A DNA stretch of 37,202 nt, taken from Prosthecobacter debontii. GTDB taxonomy: Bacteria; Verrucomicrobiota; Verrucomicrobiia; Verrucomicrobiales; Verrucomicrobiaceae. Below, in pieces: positions 34,881 to 37,202 of this stretch (position 1 is its first letter; the number at the start of each line of letters is the position of its first letter). The position numbers and the translations under genes were made by a program. Where the stretch lies: NCBI GenBank assembly GCA_945869675.1, contig CAMBPS010000032.1, positions 1 to 37,202 on the forward strand, read 5' to 3'. A model generated the notes under the pieces. The model was not told the origin of the DNA and ran no database searches. It was given only the letters and a program-made list of their open reading frames with translations.

Positions 34881-36032
34881 TTATGTCCTCTCCGCTGTCG
34901 TCAGCGGCGTCACTGGGTCAGGCATGAGCCGGCCCTGCACTTCATTCAACCGGCAGGTGGGCAAATGGGGCAGGACGTGTTTGGCGAAGAGGTCACACTC
35001 ATCGAGATGTGGATAGCCACTGAGGATAAAGGCGCGTATGCCCATGTCCATGTAGCGATTGAGCTTGGCCAGCACTTGATCGGGATCGCCAACGATGGCG
35101 CTGGCGCAGCCACTACGTGCCAGACCGATGCCGCTCCAGAGATGCGGCTCAATGTAGAGGTCTTTCGATTGAGCGCGTAGCTCGTCCTGACGCTTCACGC
35201 CTGCGCTTTGGGTATCGAGACTACGATTTTTAATCTCCTGCCCTTTCTCTGGATCAAGCTTTGAAATCAGCCGATCTGCCGCAGCACGGGCTTCCGCCTC
35301 GGTTTCGCGGACGATGACATGAACTCTGAGTCCAAAATCAATGGTGCGACCATAATGAGCAGCTTTTGCCGACATTGTGTGGATGGTTTCAGCAATGCGA
35401 TCTTCTGTTTCGGGCCACATCAGAAAAACATCACAGTGCTTGGCGCAGAGATCTTGAGCGGCTGGGGAAATGCCCCCAAAATACATCAAGGGACCACCGT
35501 TTTGCTGATAAGTCTTAGCGGCTTCCGTGTTAGGCAGGCTGATTTGGTAATACTTCCCTTTCCATTCATACGGGCCGTCGGTATTCCACAGGCCTTGCAG
35601 GATTTGAATGATCTCGCTACTGCGCTCATACCTGACCTCGTTGCTTTCCTTCATGCCCGGTAGATCAGAAGAGATGATGTTGATGCACAGTCGACCTTTG
35701 GCGATGTGATCAAGCGTGGCAATAGCGCGCGCCAGCATTGGTGGCCAGACCTCGCCCATGCGCAGAGCGACGAGTTGATTGATCTGTTTCGTCTGCACTG
35801 CCATGGCGGAAGCAAAAGCCATCGCATCCTGTCCGGCGATCCAACCCGATGGCAGCAGGATGTTTTGAAAGCCATGCGCATCGGCACGGCGCACGATCTC
35901 GCTGCAATGCTCGTAATTACTACGAAGGGATCCATCAGGCACACCAAGAAATTCATAGTCATCCCCGCAGAGAGCCGAAAACCAAGCGACTTCAACTTGG
36001 CGTTCAGGAGTTCGGATGGCTGGAAATGTCAT
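34881..36032 (-). CDS. ssuD: SsuD-like FMNH2-dependent alkanesulfonate monooxygenase
   Basis: A 383-residue luciferase-like flavin monooxygenase, close to the 381 residues of E. coli SsuD. Matching stretches are GLRVHVIVRETEAEARAAADR (with the Arg and His of the SsuD active site), LWSGIGLARSGCASAIVGD and FILSGYPHLDE. The family splits alkanesulfonates into an aldehyde and sulfite using FMNH2 and oxygen, freeing sulfur when sulfate is scarce. No ssuE reductase or ssuABC transporter lies in the window, so reduced flavin must come from elsewhere and the true substrate could differ. It starts 63 bases after the DUF1501 gene stop. The family call is strong; substrate is inferred. Confidence 0.85.
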   Translation of the reverse strand: MTFPAIRTPERQVEVAWFSALCGDDYEFLGVPDGSLRSNYEHCSEIVRRADAHGFQNILLPSGWIAGQDAMAFASAMAVQTKQINQLVALRMGEVWPPMLARAIATLDHIAKGRLCINIISSDLPGMKESNEVRYERSSEIIQILQGLWNTDGPYEWKGKYYQISLPNTEAAKTYQQNGGPLMYFGGISPAAQDLCAKHCDVFLMWPETEDRIAETIHTMSAKAAHYGRTIDFGLRVHVIVRETEAEARAAADRLISKLDPEKGQEIKNRSLDTQSAGVKRQDELRAQSKDLYIEPHLWSGIGLARSGCASAIVGDPDQVLAKLNRYMDMGIRAFILSGYPHLDECDLFAKHVLPHLPTCRLNEVQGRLMPDPVTPLTTAERT

Positions 36033-36095
36033 AGGATGTACGTGGCCCCAATGTGGAGCCGAAACGTTTTGCTAGGCAAGTTTAGAATGCGCCAG

Positions 36096-37202
36096 CTACC
36101 CGATAATCCCTTTGACCGGATGACCATGCACATCGGTCAAACGAAACTGGCGCCCCTGATAGCGGTAAGTGAGCGCCTCATGATTGATGCCGCAGAGATG
36201 CAAGATGGTGGCCTGCATGTCGTGGATATGAACAGGGTCCTTGGTGATGTTCCAAGCGAAATCATCGGTCTCGCCGACCACCGTCCCGGCATTCACGCCG
36301 CCACCGGCCAGCCACATGCTGTAAGCCCGACCAAAGTGGTCGCGGCCATTCGGCTTCGCAGGATCACCCTGGCCAAAGGGGGTGCGCCCAAACTCTCCCC
36401 CCCAGACGACGAGCGTATCATTCAGCAGTCCACGCTCTTTCAAATCCATGACCAAAGCCGCACTTGGAGCATCGGTGTCCTGACATTGGGCTTCGAGCTG
36501 AGTGAATAAATTGTTATGCTGATCCCAGCCAGCGTGCATGCACTGCACGAAACGGGTGCCACGCTCCAATAGGCGCCGAGCAATCAGACAATTGTTGGCA
36601 AAGGTGCCTTTCACCAAAGCATCAGGTCCATAGCGAGCGATGACATGCTTGGGCTCATCCGAGAAATCCAGCAAATCAGGCACACTCGCCTGCATCTTGT
36701 AGGACATCTCGTATTGGGCGATCCGGGTGTCGATCTCAGGATCACCGTAATCACTCAGATGCGCCTCATTCATGGCACGGATATCATCCAGCAGCGTGCG
36801 CCGTTGATCACGGCTCATGCCGGGAGGATTTTGCAGGTACGGCACAGGATCGCCGACATTGCGAAAGCGCACGCCTTGATAGCGGCTTGGCAGGAAGCCA
36901 CTACCCCAGTAGTAATCATAGAAAAGCTGTCCGCAGGTCTTGCCTTTATCCGACGAGGTCATGGCCACAAAAGCAGGCAACTCGCTGGAGTCGCAGCCAA
37001 GGCCATAACTCAACCAGGCCCCCAGACTCGGGCGTCCAGGCACCTGGGCACCGGTCATGAAAAACGTCACCCCTGGCGCGTGGTTTACCGCTTCCGTCGT
37101 CATTGACCGCACCAAACAAATATCATCGGCGATGGAGCCAATATTTGGCAACATGCTACTCATCTCGATGCCACTTTTGCCATAGCGTTTGAACGGCTTG
37201 AT
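36096..37202 (-). CDS. DUF1501 domain protein, 5' end outside window
   Basis: The frame is open to the right edge; 368 residues are visible. The sequence before the first internal Met (KPFKRYGKSGIEMSSMLPNIG) fits the family, so the true start lies beyond 37202. Typical DUF1501 stretches are VRSMTTEAVNHAPG, GRPSLGAWLSYGLG, VVWGGEFGRTPFGQG and GRDHFGRAYSMWLAGGGV. These proteins are alkaline-phosphatase-superfamily-like, abundant in Planctomycetes and Verrucomicrobia, usually exported and paired with DUF1549/DUF1553 cytochrome-type proteins; their role is unproven. The GRDHFG motif resembles sulfatase/phosphatase metal-site motifs. The adjacent ssuD-like gene follows in the same direction after a 63-base gap. 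The usual DUF1553 partner would lie to the right. Confidence 0.9.
   Translation of the reverse strand: MKPFKRYGKSGIEMSSMLPNIGSIADDICLVRSMTTEAVNHAPGVTFFMTGAQVPGRPSLGAWLSYGLGCDSSELPAFVAMTSSDKGKTCGQLFYDYYWGSGFLPSRYQGVRFRNVGDPVPYLQNPPGMSRDQRRTLLDDIRAMNEAHLSDYGDPEIDTRIAQYEMSYKMQASVPDLLDFSDEPKHVIARYGPDALVKGTFANNCLIARRLLERGTRFVQCMHAGWDQHNNLFTQLEAQCQDTDAPSAALVMDLKERGLLNDTLVVWGGEFGRTPFGQGDPAKPNGRDHFGRAYSMWLAGGGVNAGTVVGETDDFAWNITKDPVHIHDMQATILHLCGINHEALTYRYQGRQFRLTDVHGHPVKGIIG

Noticed and set aside
35706..36509. Plus-strand open frame of 267 codons spanning two genes
   Set aside because: It crosses the SsuD and DUF1501 genes in antisense and matches no family.

Overview
The window looks like chromosome from a member of the Verrucomicrobiota (Prosthecobacter/Verrucomicrobium type). 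The signs are two PEP-CTERM sorting tails (VPEPTRALLF..RRRR and VPEPSKAMLL..RRRRA), an autotransporter-associated beta-strand repeat protein, a DUF1501 protein, very large multidomain secreted enzymes, and Gfo/Idh/MocA plus MFS genes. I see no rRNA, tRNA, CRISPR array or insertion sequence. The assignment is inferred from protein types only.

Layout. (1) 1-7970, minus: one open frame of at least 2656 codons, cut by the left edge. It is a giant secreted phosphatase: N-terminal beta domain, Calx-beta, choice-of-anchor I domain, Calx-beta, phytase-like esterase domain, Ig-like domain, PhoD-like metallophosphatase, then a 5'-nucleotidase-like module running off the edge. (2) 8222-9690, plus: a small c-type cytochrome and an HtrA-like protein that has lost its catalytic triad. 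(3) 10201-13224, plus: a beta-strand-repeat PEP-CTERM protein broken by an in-frame TGA. (4) 13563-14351, minus: an exported Rieske protein, divergent from a plus-strand unit at 14516-17810 (DUF3299-like protein, PhoA-type alkaline phosphatase, PEP-CTERM protein) that ends in a clear terminator. (5) 18227-18643: two doubtful small membrane proteins. (6) 18804-29217, minus: a secreted kexin-like protease, a small conserved-looking protein, and a 2130-residue enzyme joining PhoX-like, endonuclease/exonuclease/phosphatase and endonuclease I domains. (7) 29377-31181, minus: btaB and btaA, for betaine lipid synthesis. (8) 31413-37202, minus: MFS transporter, Gfo/Idh oxidoreductase, a frameshifted nucleotidyltransferase with a partner gene, an SsuD-like monooxygenase and a DUF1501 protein cut by the right edge.

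How it works together (inference). Positions 1-31181 read as a phosphorus-starvation island. Nucleases cut extracellular DNA; PhoX, PhoD, PhoA, phytase and nucleotidase modules release phosphate; BtaAB replaces phospholipids with phosphorus-free betaine lipids. Several upstream regions carry repeated GTNAC-type words, two of them in a 7-4-7 direct-repeat layout like a Pho box. The two megaenzymes place most of the steps from polymer to free phosphate on two polypeptides. The SsuD-like gene may add sulfur scavenging.
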